A stretch of DNA of 64,000 nucleotides from Mycobacterium sp. IS-1742 (lineage in GTDB: Bacteria; Actinomycetota; Actinomycetes; Mycobacteriales; Mycobacteriaceae): positions 28,687-92,686 of the forward strand of contig NZ_LQIV01000016.1 in the NCBI RefSeq assembly GCF_001500125.1, in the 5' to 3' direction. The notes under the pieces are model-generated. The model did no database searches, was not told the origin of the DNA, and saw only the letters and a list, made by a program, of their open reading frames with translations. The position numbers and the translations under genes were made by a program. This document shows, one piece after another, positions 25,266-35,651 of the stretch (its first letter is position 1; the number at the start of each line of letters is the position of its first letter).

Positions 25266-25784
25266 TCAGCCGCCGGGTGGGACCAGCGTCGGGACCGTGA
25301 TCGTCACCGTGCTGGTGCTCGTCTCCACCGTCGTGGTGGGCGGCGGCGTCGTGGTCGTGGTGGGGGCCGTGGTGGTCGTCGTCGGCGGTGGCGGCGTCGT
25401 GGTGGTCGTCGTCTCCGCCGGAGTGGTCTCCTCCGGAGCCGTGGTCGTCTCCGTCGGCGACTCGGTCACCGTCTGCGGAGGAACCACCGACGGCGCTTCC
25501 GACGTCGTGGTGGTCGTCGTCGTGGTGGTGGATTCGGACGACGAGTCGTCACCCGACACCAACTGCACGATGAGCCAGATGATCAGCGCCACCAGCAGGG
25601 CCGCGACCGCGCCGAGTGCGATCAGCGCGCCCGGCTTGCGGTACCACGGCTGTGGCTCCTCGGGCGGTGGCTGGTCGTAGGCGCCGGTGTAGTCGCCGTA
25701 CTGGGTCGGCTCCGCGCTGTACGCATTCGAGTACTGGGTCGGCTCGTCGTCCGAATAGTTCGGATCTTCAGGAGGTCGCGCCAC
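25266..25784 (-). CDS. Small bitopic membrane protein with Thr-rich tail
   Basis: 172 residues, unrecognised. An N-terminal cytoplasmic segment of 46 residues is rich in Tyr, Pro and acidic residues and contains EPTQY twice. PWYRKPGAL (Trp47) and one helix (about 53-76) follow, then a tail of about 95 residues that is mostly Thr, Pro, Glu and Val. The PWYRKPGAL junction is nearly identical to SPWFRKPGAL of the convergent Hsp70-like protein, whose stop lies 14 bp away. The GTG start lies 8 nt after TACTAT on the minus strand, fitting a near-leaderless transcript. The tail resembles O-mannosylated Thr/Pro regions of mycobacterial surface proteins (inference). Confidence 0.65.
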   Translation of the reverse strand: MARPPEDPNYSDDEPTQYSNAYSAEPTQYGDYTGAYDQPPPEEPQPWYRKPGALIALGAVAALLVALIIWLIVQLVSGDDSSSESTTTTTTTTTSEAPSVVPPQTVTESPTETTTAPEETTPAETTTTTTPPPPTTTTTAPTTTTTPPPTTTVETSTSTVTITVPTLVPPGG

Positions 25785-25809
25785 GGGCTCCGATAGTAGG
25801 CGTCGTTGC

Positions 25810-26277
25810 TCAGGGACGCGGGTAAAGCGTGCGTGTCTCGTTGAGCCGGGGCCGGTTGCGCGTCGTCGTCGGCGGATCCTCCTCGGTCGACGGGCTCTCC
25901 TCGGACTCCTCCTCCCGGGTCGTGGGCCGCTCCCGCGAACTCGAGGTCTCCGACGGCGAAGGGGGAGTCGACGAGGGGATCACCGGTGGGAGCTCCAGGT
26001 CGGTGGTCAGCGGTGGGCTGATCCGCGTCGTGGTGGTCGAGGTGGTCGCCGAGCTGGACCTGGTGGTCATCGACGAGAAACTCGGGTCGACGAAGTTCGT
26101 CGGCGCCTGCGGCGAGTCCCCGGCCCGCGATGCGAACAGGACCCCGGTCACGATCAGCGCGATCGCGGCGATGCCGGCGAGGCTCGCGCCCAGCACTTTG
26201 CCCGTCGAGTGGTGCCACGGCGTCGACGCATCCGCCTGCCGGCCGGATTGCTCGTCGTCGTCGCGGGCGCCCGTCAC
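25810..26277 (-). CDS. Small bitopic membrane protein with Ser/Thr/Pro-rich tail
   Basis: 155 residues, unrecognised. A short acidic-polar N-terminus leads to TPWHHSTGK (Trp21), one hydrophobic helix (about 28-49), then about 105 outside residues rich in Thr, Ser, Pro, Glu and Arg. It repeats the layout of its neighbour (Pro-Trp, basic residues, helix, Thr-rich tail). GTG at 26277 is chosen over GTG at 26283 because a TAGGAT hexamer at 26286-26291 (minus strand) lies 8 nt upstream of the former and only 2 nt from the latter. It ends 25 nt upstream of the other small protein, so they may be co-expressed. Confidence 0.6.
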   Translation of the reverse strand: MTGARDDDEQSGRQADASTPWHHSTGKVLGASLAGIAAIALIVTGVLFASRAGDSPQAPTNFVDPSFSSMTTRSSSATTSTTTTRISPPLTTDLELPPVIPSSTPPSPSETSSSRERPTTREEESEESPSTEEDPPTTTRNRPRLNETRTLYPRP

Positions 26278-26317
26278 GGGCACCGATCCTAACCGCGACC
26301 AGGCGCGTCGTGCCGGG

Positions 26318-27247
26318 TCAGCGCAGCTGGGGCAGCACTTGACCGGCGACCAGCGCGAGATGGTCGAGATCGGACATGTCGAGCAGTTGCAGGTACACCC
26401 GCTCCACCCCGGCCTCGGCGAACGGACCGAGTTTGTCGACGATCTCCGCGGGCGTGCCGACCATCGGGGAATTGCCCCGCAGCTCGTCCACCTCGCGGCC
26501 GATGGCGTCGGCGCGCCGGGCGATCTCGGTGTCGTCAGCGCCGGCGCACAGGACGAAGGCCGCGGAGTAGACCATCGAATCCGGTTCGCGGCCGGCGTCG
26601 GCGACCGCGGCCCTGACCCGGTCGAACTGGGTGCTCAGCGTGTCGAGGGGGACGAACGGCACGTTGAACTCGCCTGCGTACTTCGCCGCCAGCGCCGGGG
26701 TGCGCTTGGCGCCCAGACCGCCGATCACGACCGGCGGCACCGCCTGCACCGGTTTGGGCAGGGCGGGGGAGTCGACGACGGTGTAGTGCGTGCCGCGGTA
26801 GTCGAACGTCTCGCCGACGGGCGTGGCCCACATCCCGGTGAGGATGTCGAGCTGTTCGGTGAGCCGGTCGAACCGTTCACCCAGCGGCGGGAACGGGATC
26901 GCGTACGCCTGGTGTTCGGCCTCGAACCAGCCTGCGCCCAACCCGAGTTCCACGCGTCCGCCACTCATCTCGTCGACCTGGGCGACGGCGATCGCCAGCG
27001 GGCCGGGATGGCGGAAGGTCGCCGAGGTGACCATGGTGCCCAGCCGGATCGACGACGTCTCACGGGCGATACCCGCCAGCGTCACCCAGGAGTCCGTCGG
27101 CCCGGGCAGGCCGTCACCGCTCATCGCCAGGTAGTGGTCGGAGCGGAAGAACGCCGAGTAGCCCAGTTGTTCGGCGGCGCGGGCGACGGCGAGCTGGTCG
27201 GCGTAGCGGGCGCCCTGCTGCGGTTCGACGAAGACACGGAAATCCAC
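26318..27247 (-). CDS. LLM-class (F420-dependent type) oxidoreductase
   Basis: 309-residue luciferase-like TIM-barrel protein. Family features are FFRSDHYLAMSGDGLPGPTDSW near the N-terminus, the strand motif IRLGTMVTSATFRHPGPLAIAVAQVDEMSGGRVELGLGAGW, and PPVVIGGLGAKRTPALAAKYAGEFN in the second half. These fit F420-dependent members, abundant in mycobacteria. Substrate unknown. The GTG at 27247 is selected because a TAGGTT -10 lies 7 nt upstream (27255-27260, minus strand) overlapping the stop of the upstream gene; the longer frame to 27307 has no family sequence. Confidence 0.85.
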   Translation of the reverse strand: MDFRVFVEPQQGARYADQLAVARAAEQLGYSAFFRSDHYLAMSGDGLPGPTDSWVTLAGIARETSSIRLGTMVTSATFRHPGPLAIAVAQVDEMSGGRVELGLGAGWFEAEHQAYAIPFPPLGERFDRLTEQLDILTGMWATPVGETFDYRGTHYTVVDSPALPKPVQAVPPVVIGGLGAKRTPALAAKYAGEFNVPFVPLDTLSTQFDRVRAAVADAGREPDSMVYSAAFVLCAGADDTEIARRADAIGREVDELRGNSPMVGTPAEIVDKLGPFAEAGVERVYLQLLDMSDLDHLALVAGQVLPQLR

Positions 27248-27254
27248 GGCGGCC

Positions 27255-27260
27255 AACCTA
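27255..27260 (-). promoter_or_regulatory. Putative -10 TAGGTT overlapping the upstream stop codon
   Basis: TAGGTT on the minus strand ends 7 nt before the GTG at 27247, and its first three bases are the TAG stop of the upstream gene. Confidence 0.4.
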
Positions 27261-27878
27261 CAGACCCTTCGGTGCGTCGCGCAGCGCCTGGACGGCGGCG
27301 GGATCACCCTCGAACTCGACCCGGGCCTCGCGTCCGACGGCGAAGAGCAGCAGTTCCTCGGGCCGCCCGGTCACGGTGACGGGAGCGCCTCTCCCCGCGG
27401 TGACCAGTGTCTTGCCCTCCGGCGTGCGCAACGCCGCGCGGGCCGGCGCCTTGGCCAGGGTGAGCCGGGCCATCAGTGACAGCGTCCGGGTCAGCCCCTT
27501 CACCGTCGCGTCGTCGAGTGTGCGCGGCTCCCAGCCCGGCTGCGCGCGCCGCACGTCCTCGCAGTGGATGAACATCTCGGCGAGGTTGGCGACCGGGTCG
27601 AGCAATTTGAACGGCGAGTACAGCGGCGGACCGGCCGCGATTTTGGCCAGCAGCGCATCCCACTCGGTCGCCTCGGCGGTGCGGTTCTGCACCTTGTCGG
27701 TGTACTTCGCCAGCGCGGGGACGGCGATCCCGGCCGTCGCGTCCGGGCGGTGCTCGCGGATGTAGAGGTGGGCGGCCAGGTCCCGGGTCGTCCAGCCCTC
27801 GCACAGGGTCGGCGCATCGGGACCCCGGGCGCGCATGGCCTCGACGAGCGCGGCGCGTTCCCGCTGGGCGGCGGTCAT
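27258..27878 (-). CDS. TIGR03085-family actinobacterial protein (DinB/maleylpyruvate-isomerase-like)
   Basis: 206-residue soluble protein. The N-terminal helix bundle has LCEGWTTRDLAAHLYIREHRPDA, with a His in the position that binds metal in the DinB/mycothiol-dependent superfamily, plus a later FIHCEDVRRAQPGW motif. These fit the TIGR03085 family of actinobacterial metal-binding proteins. Reaction unknown. The ATG at 27878 is supported by a good Shine-Dalgarno (GGAGGAA) 5 nt upstream. Confidence 0.75.
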   Translation of the reverse strand: MTAAQRERAALVEAMRARGPDAPTLCEGWTTRDLAAHLYIREHRPDATAGIAVPALAKYTDKVQNRTAEATEWDALLAKIAAGPPLYSPFKLLDPVANLAEMFIHCEDVRRAQPGWEPRTLDDATVKGLTRTLSLMARLTLAKAPARAALRTPEGKTLVTAGRGAPVTVTGRPEELLLFAVGREARVEFEGDPAAVQALRDAPKGL

Positions 27879-28019
27879 GGTGTTCCTCCATCTGGTCCGT
27901 CGAGAGAGAACGTGGGCATCGGGTTCAGCAGTACCCCCGCCCCGGATCGACTACGCCTCCGCGACGAACGCCGGTGTGAGAGGTATCACCTGCGGTGCGA
28001 TGGGGTATCCCACCCCACG

Positions 28020-28484
28020 GTGGACACCTCGCGTGGCTTCGGACGAGCTTCGCGGCGGCCGCTGACCAGGGTCGCCGCGCTGACCGTCGTGTTGTCCGCG
28101 GGGCTGACCGGATGTTCGGAACAGAAGTCCACCGAACCGCCGGTCACCCGCGCCACCGTGACCGTCAACGACATCGCCGTGGGGCCACTCGTGCCCCGGT
28201 GTGAACGGCAGCAGCGGTATCTGTCCGTTCGGGCCGGTGATCCGCCGGGGGAGATCACCGGGGTCGTCGACGTCGGCGGTGCGCGGCCGGTGGCGAAATG
28301 GGTGAAGATCCGCGACCTGGGCGGCTTCACCGGTGACGCGTGGGAGGGCGGCGTGGGGAACATCGCGACGGTCCGGAACGACGGTCGCATCACCGAGGTC
28401 ACCGGCACCGCCTACGGCGTCTACACCGCGCGTCCGCATGAACTCGCCCGGACCGCCCGCTTCTCCATGACGGTGCAGTGCTGA
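28020..28484 (+). CDS. LpqH-family lipoprotein
   Basis: 154-residue predicted lipoprotein. A basic N-terminus and hydrophobic stretch lead to the lipobox LTGC (Cys32, acylation site). The mature part ends in VRNDGRITEVTGTAYGVYTARPHELARTARFSMTVQC, the typical C-terminal pattern of LpqH (19-kDa antigen) proteins (ITGTA.GV....P....F...V.C). A second Cys at the terminus and one near residue 62 could pair. The GTG start is the first that gives a correct signal peptide. It diverges from the TIGR03085 gene across a 141-bp gap in which no clear promoter motif was identified. Confidence 0.75.
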   Translation: MDTSRGFGRASRRPLTRVAALTVVLSAGLTGCSEQKSTEPPVTRATVTVNDIAVGPLVPRCERQQRYLSVRAGDPPGEITGVVDVGGARPVAKWVKIRDLGGFTGDAWEGGVGNIATVRNDGRITEVTGTAYGVYTARPHELARTARFSMTVQC

Positions 28485-28496
28485 GCGCGGCGGACG

Positions 28497-29906
28497 TCAC
28501 TCGTCCGGCAGCCGCCAGCGCGCTGTACCCGGCAGGGCCAACGCCTGTTCGGGACCCCACGACCCGCGGGCGTAGGTGTGCAGCGGCGGCGGAGTGTTCA
28601 GCACCGGCTGGCATACCTGCCACAGCCGGTCCACCTCGTCGGCGCGGGTGAACAGCGTCTGGTCGCCGCGCATGACGTCGAGCAGCAGGCGTTCGTACGC
28701 CTCGAGCGGGGTGTCGTCGGAATTCTCGTCGGCCACGCCGAGGCTCAGATCGAGGGGCATCAGCGCGAGGTCGGGCCCGGGGCGTTTGGCCAGCAGGCGC
28801 ACCTCGAACTCGGGTGAGTCGGTGAGTTCGAGGACGAGCTGGTTCGGGCGGGGATCGTCGGCGCCGAAGAGCGCCATCGGCGGGCTGCGGAAGGTCAGCG
28901 TCACGGTGCGGCGGGTGGCGCCGAGGGCCTTGCCGGTGCGCAGGTAGAACGGCACGCCCTGCCACCGCTCGGTGTCGACGAACGTCTCCAGCGCGACGAA
29001 CGTCTCGACCTGCGAATCGTCGTCGACGCCGTCCTCGTCGCGGTAGCCGTCGTACTGGCCGAACACCACCCGGTCGGGGTCCAGCGGCCGCATGGCCTGA
29101 AAGACCTTGGCCTTCTCGTTGCGCAGCGACACCGGGTCGAGGTGGACCGGCGGTTCCATCGCGACGAAACCGAGCACCTGGCACAGGTGGGTGGAGATCA
29201 TGTCGCGGAAGCATCCCGTCGATTCGTAGAAGCTGCCGCGACCCTCGATCGAGAGTTCCTCGGGCACGTCGATCTGCACCGACACGACGTGAGTGCGGTG
29301 CCAGGCGGGTTCGATCAGACCGTTGGCGAACCGGACGGCCAGGATGTTCTGCACCGCCTCCTTCCCGAGGAAGTGGTCGATGCGATAGACCTGATCCTCG
29401 TCGACGACCTCCTTGAGCGCCTCGTCGAGCGCACGCGCCGAATCCAGGTCGGTGCCGAAGGGCTTCTCGACCACCACGCGTGCCCCGTCGGTGAGCTGCT
29501 CGCGGCCCAGCATCGTGATCATCGGCTGCATCGCCCTCGGCGGGACCGACAGATAGATCAACGTGCGGGCGTCGTCGCCGAGCCGTGTCCGCGCGGCGCG
29601 GACGGCCCCGGCGAGTTCGGCGCCGTCGTCACTGTCGGACGTCTGAAAGGACAAGCGTTGCAACAGGTTCGAGAGAACGTCGTCATCGACGTGGTCGACC
29701 GAGTCGCGGAGGCCGGCGCCCACGGCGTCGCGGAACTCGTCGTCGCTGCCGGGCGAATGCCGGCCCGATCCGATGATCGCGTAGTCCTCGGGCAGGCGTC
29801 CGGCCGCGGCCAACCGGTACAGCCCCGGGAAGAGTTTGCGTTTCGCCAGATCCCCGGTCGCCCCGAACAGCACGAAAATGTGTGGGGCAGGCCGCTGTTC
29901 GCTCAC
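28497..29906 (-). CDS. zwf: Glucose-6-phosphate dehydrogenase
   Basis: Oxidises glucose-6-phosphate to 6-phosphogluconolactone with NAD(P)+, the entry to the pentose phosphate pathway. 469 residues, usual length. The N-terminal Rossmann motif [19 protein letters not shown], the active-site signature RIDHFLGKE with catalytic His, and EKPFGTD are all present. It is not linked to tal, opcA or pgl genes, which accompany the other mycobacterial zwf, so it is likely the solitary paralogue. It lies downstream of a lipoprotein gene on the same strand (52-nt gap). Confidence 0.95.
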   Translation of the reverse strand: MSEQRPAPHIFVLFGATGDLAKRKLFPGLYRLAAAGRLPEDYAIIGSGRHSPGSDDEFRDAVGAGLRDSVDHVDDDVLSNLLQRLSFQTSDSDDGAELAGAVRAARTRLGDDARTLIYLSVPPRAMQPMITMLGREQLTDGARVVVEKPFGTDLDSARALDEALKEVVDEDQVYRIDHFLGKEAVQNILAVRFANGLIEPAWHRTHVVSVQIDVPEELSIEGRGSFYESTGCFRDMISTHLCQVLGFVAMEPPVHLDPVSLRNEKAKVFQAMRPLDPDRVVFGQYDGYRDEDGVDDDSQVETFVALETFVDTERWQGVPFYLRTGKALGATRRTVTLTFRSPPMALFGADDPRPNQLVLELTDSPEFEVRLLAKRPGPDLALMPLDLSLGVADENSDDTPLEAYERLLLDVMRGDQTLFTRADEVDRLWQVCQPVLNTPPPLHTYARGSWGPEQALALPGTARWRLPDE

Positions 29907-29958
29907 CGGTGCTGCATGCCCGGCGGACGTGAGGGTTCAAACCGGTGTGACCGAGGAG

Positions 29959-30525
29959 TCAGAAAGTCTGCACCCGTTCGACGGAGACGAACATGCCGCG
30001 GTGGGTGCGGTCGTTGCTGAAGCGGGTGCCGTCGCTGCCTGCGTCGATGGTCCAGCCCACCGCCGAATAGCGCCGGTAGTCGAGGGTGACCGCCGGAATG
30101 TCGCCCAGATTGCCCACCACCCACTCGACCTGCCCGTCCGCCGACAGCCGCACCCCGTTGGCCGGCAGCCCGCCGACCTCGGGGGCGTCGGTGAACGGCG
30201 CCTCGCAGCCGACCTCCTCGGCCGACAGCTGGCAGCGCGTCTTCCCCGATTTCGTCTCGATGAACACGTAGCCGTTCTGCGGTGAGAGCACCTCGGCCGC
30301 AGGCGCGGGTGCGGGCGACGCGCTGGGCGGGGCCGGGGTCAGGGTGCGCGGCGGCGGTGCGGGCGTCGAGGTGCGCGACGGCCGGGGAGTGGGGACCGTG
30401 GGCTCGGTCGGCGAGTCAGGGCTGCGGACGGCGGTGCCGGTGGTGTCGCTCTGGCAGCCGGTGAGCAGCGTGGCGACGGTGACGGTGACCTGCACGACGC
30501 CCGCCATCACGACTTTCGACCGCAC
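29959..30525 (-). CDS. Predicted lipoprotein with Pro/Thr-rich linker
   Basis: 188 residues. Hydrophobic signal with lipobox LTGC (Cys24), then a Pro/Ser/Thr-rich spacer of about 55 residues, then a domain of about 105 residues beginning PQNGYVFIETKSGKTRCQL and ending VSVERVQTF, with two Cys that could form a disulfide. Not matched to a named family. GTG at 30525 is supported by a TAGGGT hexamer 6 nt upstream on the minus strand. Confidence 0.7.
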   Translation of the reverse strand: MRSKVVMAGVVQVTVTVATLLTGCQSDTTGTAVRSPDSPTEPTVPTPRPSRTSTPAPPPRTLTPAPPSASPAPAPAAEVLSPQNGYVFIETKSGKTRCQLSAEEVGCEAPFTDAPEVGGLPANGVRLSADGQVEWVVGNLGDIPAVTLDYRRYSAVGWTIDAGSDGTRFSNDRTHRGMFVSVERVQTF

Positions 30526-30531
30526 CCCCCA

Positions 30532-30537
30532 ACCCTA
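30532..30537 (-). promoter_or_regulatory. Putative -10 TAGGGT, leaderless start of lipoprotein gene
   Basis: TAGGGT on the minus strand lies 6 nt before GTG 30525 and directly overlaps the end of the upstream MBL-fold gene (stop at 30535). Confidence 0.4.
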
Positions 30538-31278
30538 CGGGGATTGTGGTGCAAGTGGCGGAAGTGACGCGCGCATCATGTCGGTGTAGCCGTCGGCGAG
30601 GCGACGCAACTGGTCCTCGCCGTCGCCGGTGAACGACGAACCGTGCATGATCGCCAGTGTCGTGGGACGCAGCTCGGCCAGGGCCGTCAGGGTGGGAACG
30701 AGATCGGTGCAGAGCCCGGTGGCGTGGAAGAAGCTCTCCGCCTCGAGAGCCGGAGCGACGCAGTCGTTTTCGGTGAGTGCAGGACAACGGCCGACGTGGG
30801 TGAACAGGTCTCCGGCGAGCAAGGTGCCCGTCGCCTCGTCGAACCACAGGCCGGCCTCCCAGTTGTGCGGGACATGCGGGGTGGCGATGAACCGCAGCGC
30901 GTGTCCGCCGGTGTCGAGCGGTTCGTCGGCGGCCGCGACCGGCGGCCGGTCGCACATGTCGATCAGCGACAGCATGCAGGCGAGCTGGCCGTGCACCACC
31001 TGGGCGTTCGGGGCGGCCTCGAGGAGCAGGTTCACCGCTCCGCACTCATCGGCCTCGAGATGACCGAACGAGATCCATCGCAGCTTCTCCAACGGGACGA
31101 TCCGTTCGATCGCCGCCGACACCAGCGGGAAGAGTTGCCGCTGTCCGCAGTGGAAGAGAAACGGCTCGTCGCCGGTGAGCAGGAACTGGTTGAAGGTGAA
31201 CCCGTGCTCGGTGATCTCGGGAACGTAGGTCGACAGCCGGAACACTCCGGGCGCGATCTCGTCGACTGTGGTCTCCAT
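30535..31278 (-). CDS. Flavodiiron-type metallo-beta-lactamase-fold protein (ODP-like, no flavodoxin domain)
   Basis: 247-residue MBL-fold protein. The metal motif is H73-x-E75-x-D77 (FGHLEADECG), not the HxHxDH of lactamases. It is followed by TPHVPHNW (likely ligand His138), LLAGDLF (Asp157) and AIMHGSSF (His212). This ligand set is that of flavodiiron proteins and the methyl-accepting ODP sensor oxygenase. No FMN-binding flavodoxin domain follows, so it could bind O2 or NO at a di-iron site or act with a separate reductase. The ATG at 31278 is chosen over an upstream start that adds 40 non-conserved residues. Transcribed divergently from dnaK. Function inferred. Confidence 0.75.
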   Translation of the reverse strand: METTVDEIAPGVFRLSTYVPEITEHGFTFNQFLLTGDEPFLFHCGQRQLFPLVSAAIERIVPLEKLRWISFGHLEADECGAVNLLLEAAPNAQVVHGQLACMLSLIDMCDRPPVAAADEPLDTGGHALRFIATPHVPHNWEAGLWFDEATGTLLAGDLFTHVGRCPALTENDCVAPALEAESFFHATGLCTDLVPTLTALAELRPTTLAIMHGSSFTGDGEDQLRRLADGYTDMMRASLPPLAPQSP

Positions 31279-31338
31279 GCCCCGATGGTCCGCCCCTCGA
31301 CGTCGGCGTTGGGCGTTGTGGGCAAAAAATCCGCGGCG

Positions 31339-31364
31339 GGAACAAATCCGCCGGACGGTCCGTT
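31339..31364 (+). promoter_or_regulatory. SigH-type promoter of dnaK operon
   Basis: GGAACA (31339-31344) and CGTT (31361-31364) are separated by 16 bp, matching the SigH/SigR consensus (GGAAYA, CGTT). The identical layout occurs upstream of clpB. Confidence 0.75.
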
Positions 31365-31378
31365 GAGCCTTTCGACAA

Positions 31379-31399
31379 GTTGAGTGAAACACGCTCAAG
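31379..31399. promoter_or_regulatory. HAIR element 1 (HspR operator) upstream of dnaK
   Basis: GTTGAGT-N7-GCTCAAG against the HspR-associated inverted repeat CTTGAGT-N7-ACTCAAG. It lies just downstream of the SigH promoter, where bound HspR would block transcription. Confidence 0.85.
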
Positions 31400-31433
31400 T
31401 CTGAGTTGACAGCCGGGCCTCCGGCGGAGCAGT

Positions 31434-31454
31434 CTTGAGTGCGGTCCGCTCAGA
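31434..31454. promoter_or_regulatory. HAIR element 2 (weaker) upstream of dnaK
   Basis: CTTGAGT is perfect; after N7 the second arm is GCTCAGA. Its centre is 55 bp from the centre of element 1. Probably a second HspR site. Confidence 0.7.
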
Positions 31455-31493
31455 CCCCACAAACGTAGTAGTCGGTAACAAGGAGGACACACC

Positions 31494-33367
<1,874 letters not shown>

Positions 33368-33371
<4 letters not shown>

Positions 33372-34036
33372 CCCGTCCCTTCGACAGCGGAGGCGATCCG
33401 CACGAGCCGGTGACCGTCACCGACAAACGGCGCATCGATCCCGTGACCGGTGAGGTACGCGATCCGTCCGGCCCGGCCCCCGGAGCCGCTTCGGCGGCAG
33501 CCCCCGGTGGGCCGGCGCCGGACGCCGCGCCGGAGGCCTTCGCCGGGGAGACCCCGGAGGAGGCCGACAAGGCCGGTGAACTGCTCGCCGATCTGCAGCG
33601 CGTCCAGGCCGATTTCGCCAACTACCGCAAGCGGGCACTGCGCGATCAGCAACTGACGGCCGACCGCGCCAAGGCGGGCGTGATGGCACAGCTGCTGCCG
33701 ATCCTCGACGACCTGGACCGGGCGCGCAGCCACGGCGACCTCGACAGCGGCCCGCTCAAGGCGGTCGCGGACAAGCTGGTGAGCACGCTCGAGGGCCTGG
33801 GCCTGACGTCCTACGGCGAGGAGGGCGACGAGTTCGACCCCCTCCTGCACGAGGCCGTCCAGCACGAGGGCGAGGGCACCCACCCCGTCCTCGGCGCCGT
33901 GATGCGGCGTGGCTACAAGGTCGGCGAGCAGGTGGTGCGCCACGCGCTCGTCGGCGTCGTGGACACCGTGCCGGAGGCCGACACGGCCGAGAACGCCAGC
34001 GCGGCGCCGCATCAGGCCGCAGAATCAGACGACTGA
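33368..34036 (+). CDS. grpE: Nucleotide exchange factor GrpE
   Basis: 222-residue GrpE, which releases ADP from DnaK. A disordered Pro/Ala-rich N-terminus (about 70 residues) leads to the long coiled coil ([23 protein letters not shown]) and the C-terminal beta domain with [12 protein letters not shown] and VLRRGYK-like [22 protein letters not shown]. The GTG start overlaps the dnaK TGA by 4 nt, so translation is coupled. Confidence 0.97.
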
Positions 34037-34066
34037 ACAACGAGAAAGGTGAGGAGGTGACGCGGC

Positions 34067-35257
34067 ATGGCCCAACGCGAGTGGGTCGAGAAGGACTTCT
34101 ACAAGGAGCTCGGCGTCTCCTCTGACGCCGGCGCGGACGAGATCAAGAAGGCCTACCGGAAGCTGGCCCGCGATCTCCACCCCGACACCAACCCGGACCC
34201 CACGGCCGCCGAGCGGTTCAAGGCCGTGTCCGAAGCGCACAGCGTGCTGTCGGACCCGGCCAAGCGCAAGGAGTACGACGAGACCCGCAGGCTGTTCGCC
34301 GGCGGCGGTTTCGGGCGTGGCCGCTTCAACGGCGGCAGTGGGGGATTCGGCGGGTTCGGCGGCGGCGGTGGCTACGGGTCCGAGGGGGTCGAGTTCAACC
34401 TCAACGACCTGTTCGACGCCGCGGGGCAGACCGGCGGCGCCAACATCGGCGACCTGTTCGGTGGACTGTTCGGGCGGGGCGCCTCGCCCCGGCCCAGCCG
34501 CCCACGTCGAGGCAACGACCTCGAGACCGAGACGGAGCTGTCGTTCCTGGAGGCCACCAAGGGGGTGGCGATGCCGTTGCGGCTGACCAGCCCCGCCCCG
34601 TGCACGAATTGCCACGGCAGCGGCGCACGTCCGGGCACCAGCCCGAAGGTGTGCCCGAACTGCAACGGCGCCGGCGTGGTCAACCGCAACCAGGGCGCGT
34701 TCGGGTTCTCCGAACCGTGCACCGAGTGCAAGGGCAGCGGCTCGATCATCGAGCACCCCTGCGGCGAGTGCAAAGGCACCGGCGTGACCACCCGAACCCG
34801 CACCATCAACGTGCGGATCCCCCCGGGTGTGGAGGACGGTCAGCGGATCCGGCTGGCCGGTCAGGGCGAGGCGGGTCTACGCGGGGCACCCTCGGGTGAC
34901 CTGTACGTGACCGTGCACGTGCGCCCGGACAAGGTGTTCGGCCGCGACGGTGACGACCTCACCGTCGCGGTACCCGTCAGCTTCCACGAGTTGGCGTTGG
35001 GCACAACGCTTTCGGTTCCGACGCTGGAGGGCAAGGTGGGTGTGCGGGTGCCGAAGGGCACCTCGGACGGCCGCATTCTGCGGGTGCGCGGCCGCGGTGT
35101 GCCCAAACGCGGTGGTGGGCACGGCGATCTGCTGGTCACCGTCAAGGTGGCGGTTCCGCCGAACCTCGACGGTGAGGCCGCCGAGGCGCTCGAGGCCTAT
35201 GCCAAGGCCGAGCGGGCGAGCGGTTTCGACCCGCGGGCCGGCTGGGCGGGGGCGTGA
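34067..35257 (+). CDS. dnaJ: Chaperone DnaJ (DnaJ1)
   Basis: 396-residue type I J-protein. The J domain has HPD in [13 protein letters not shown] (about residues 39-41). A Gly/Phe-rich segment and zinc-finger domain follow, with four CxxCxGxG repeats ([32 protein letters not shown]), then C-terminal substrate-binding domains. Stimulates DnaK ATPase and presents clients. Co-transcribed with dnaK and grpE; the GAGGTGACGCGGC leader supplies the Shine-Dalgarno. Confidence 0.98.
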   Translation: MAQREWVEKDFYKELGVSSDAGADEIKKAYRKLARDLHPDTNPDPTAAERFKAVSEAHSVLSDPAKRKEYDETRRLFAGGGFGRGRFNGGSGGFGGFGGGGGYGSEGVEFNLNDLFDAAGQTGGANIGDLFGGLFGRGASPRPSRPRRGNDLETETELSFLEATKGVAMPLRLTSPAPCTNCHGSGARPGTSPKVCPNCNGAGVVNRNQGAFGFSEPCTECKGSGSIIEHPCGECKGTGVTTRTRTINVRIPPGVEDGQRIRLAGQGEAGLRGAPSGDLYVTVHVRPDKVFGRDGDDLTVAVPVSFHELALGTTLSVPTLEGKVGVRVPKGTSDGRILRVRGRGVPKRGGGHGDLLVTVKVAVPPNLDGEAAEALEAYAKAERASGFDPRAGWAGA

Positions 35258-35261
35258 GCCG

Positions 35262-35651
35262 ATGGCAGCCAAGCGACACGAGGAAGCCCGGACCTTCCTG
35301 ATCTCGGTGGCCGCGGAGTTGGCCGGTATGCATGCGCAGACCCTGCGCACCTACGACCGGCTCGGTCTGGTCAGCCCCCAGCGCAGTTCCGGTGGCGGCA
35401 GGCGGTACTCGGAGCGCGACGTCGACCTGCTGCGCGAGGTGCAGCGGCTGTCGCAGGACGAGGGCGTCAACCTGGCGGGGATCAAACGCATCATCGAGCT
35501 GACCAATCAGGTCGAGGCGTTGCAGTCCCGGGTCAAGGAACTGGTCCGCGAGGTCGAGGAGTTGCGGGCCAACCAGCGCCGCGACATCGCGGTGCCCACC
35601 AAGAGCACTGCGCTGGTCGTCTGGCAGCCGCGCCAGGGCCGAGGCCGCTAG
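35262..35651 (+). CDS. hspR: Heat-shock repressor HspR (MerR family)
   Basis: 129-residue MerR-type repressor of the dnaK operon and clpB, acting at HAIR sequences with DnaK as co-repressor in actinobacteria. The winged helix motif LAGMHAQTLRTYDRLGLVSP...GGGRRYSERDVDLL is present and followed by a coiled-coil region. The ATG at 35262 follows the dnaJ stop by 4 nt. The stop overlaps the stop of the convergent aldose-epimerase gene in a CTAG tetranucleotide. Confidence 0.97.
   Translation: MAAKRHEEARTFLISVAAELAGMHAQTLRTYDRLGLVSPQRSSGGGRRYSERDVDLLREVQRLSQDEGVNLAGIKRIIELTNQVEALQSRVKELVREVEELRANQRRDIAVPTKSTALVVWQPRQGRGR

Noticed and set aside
25290..25560. GTGGTCGTCGTC-rich stretch resembling a simple-sequence repeat or CRISPR-like array
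   Set aside because: It is the codon pattern for the Thr/Pro-rich tail on the minus strand; no constant repeat-spacer structure.
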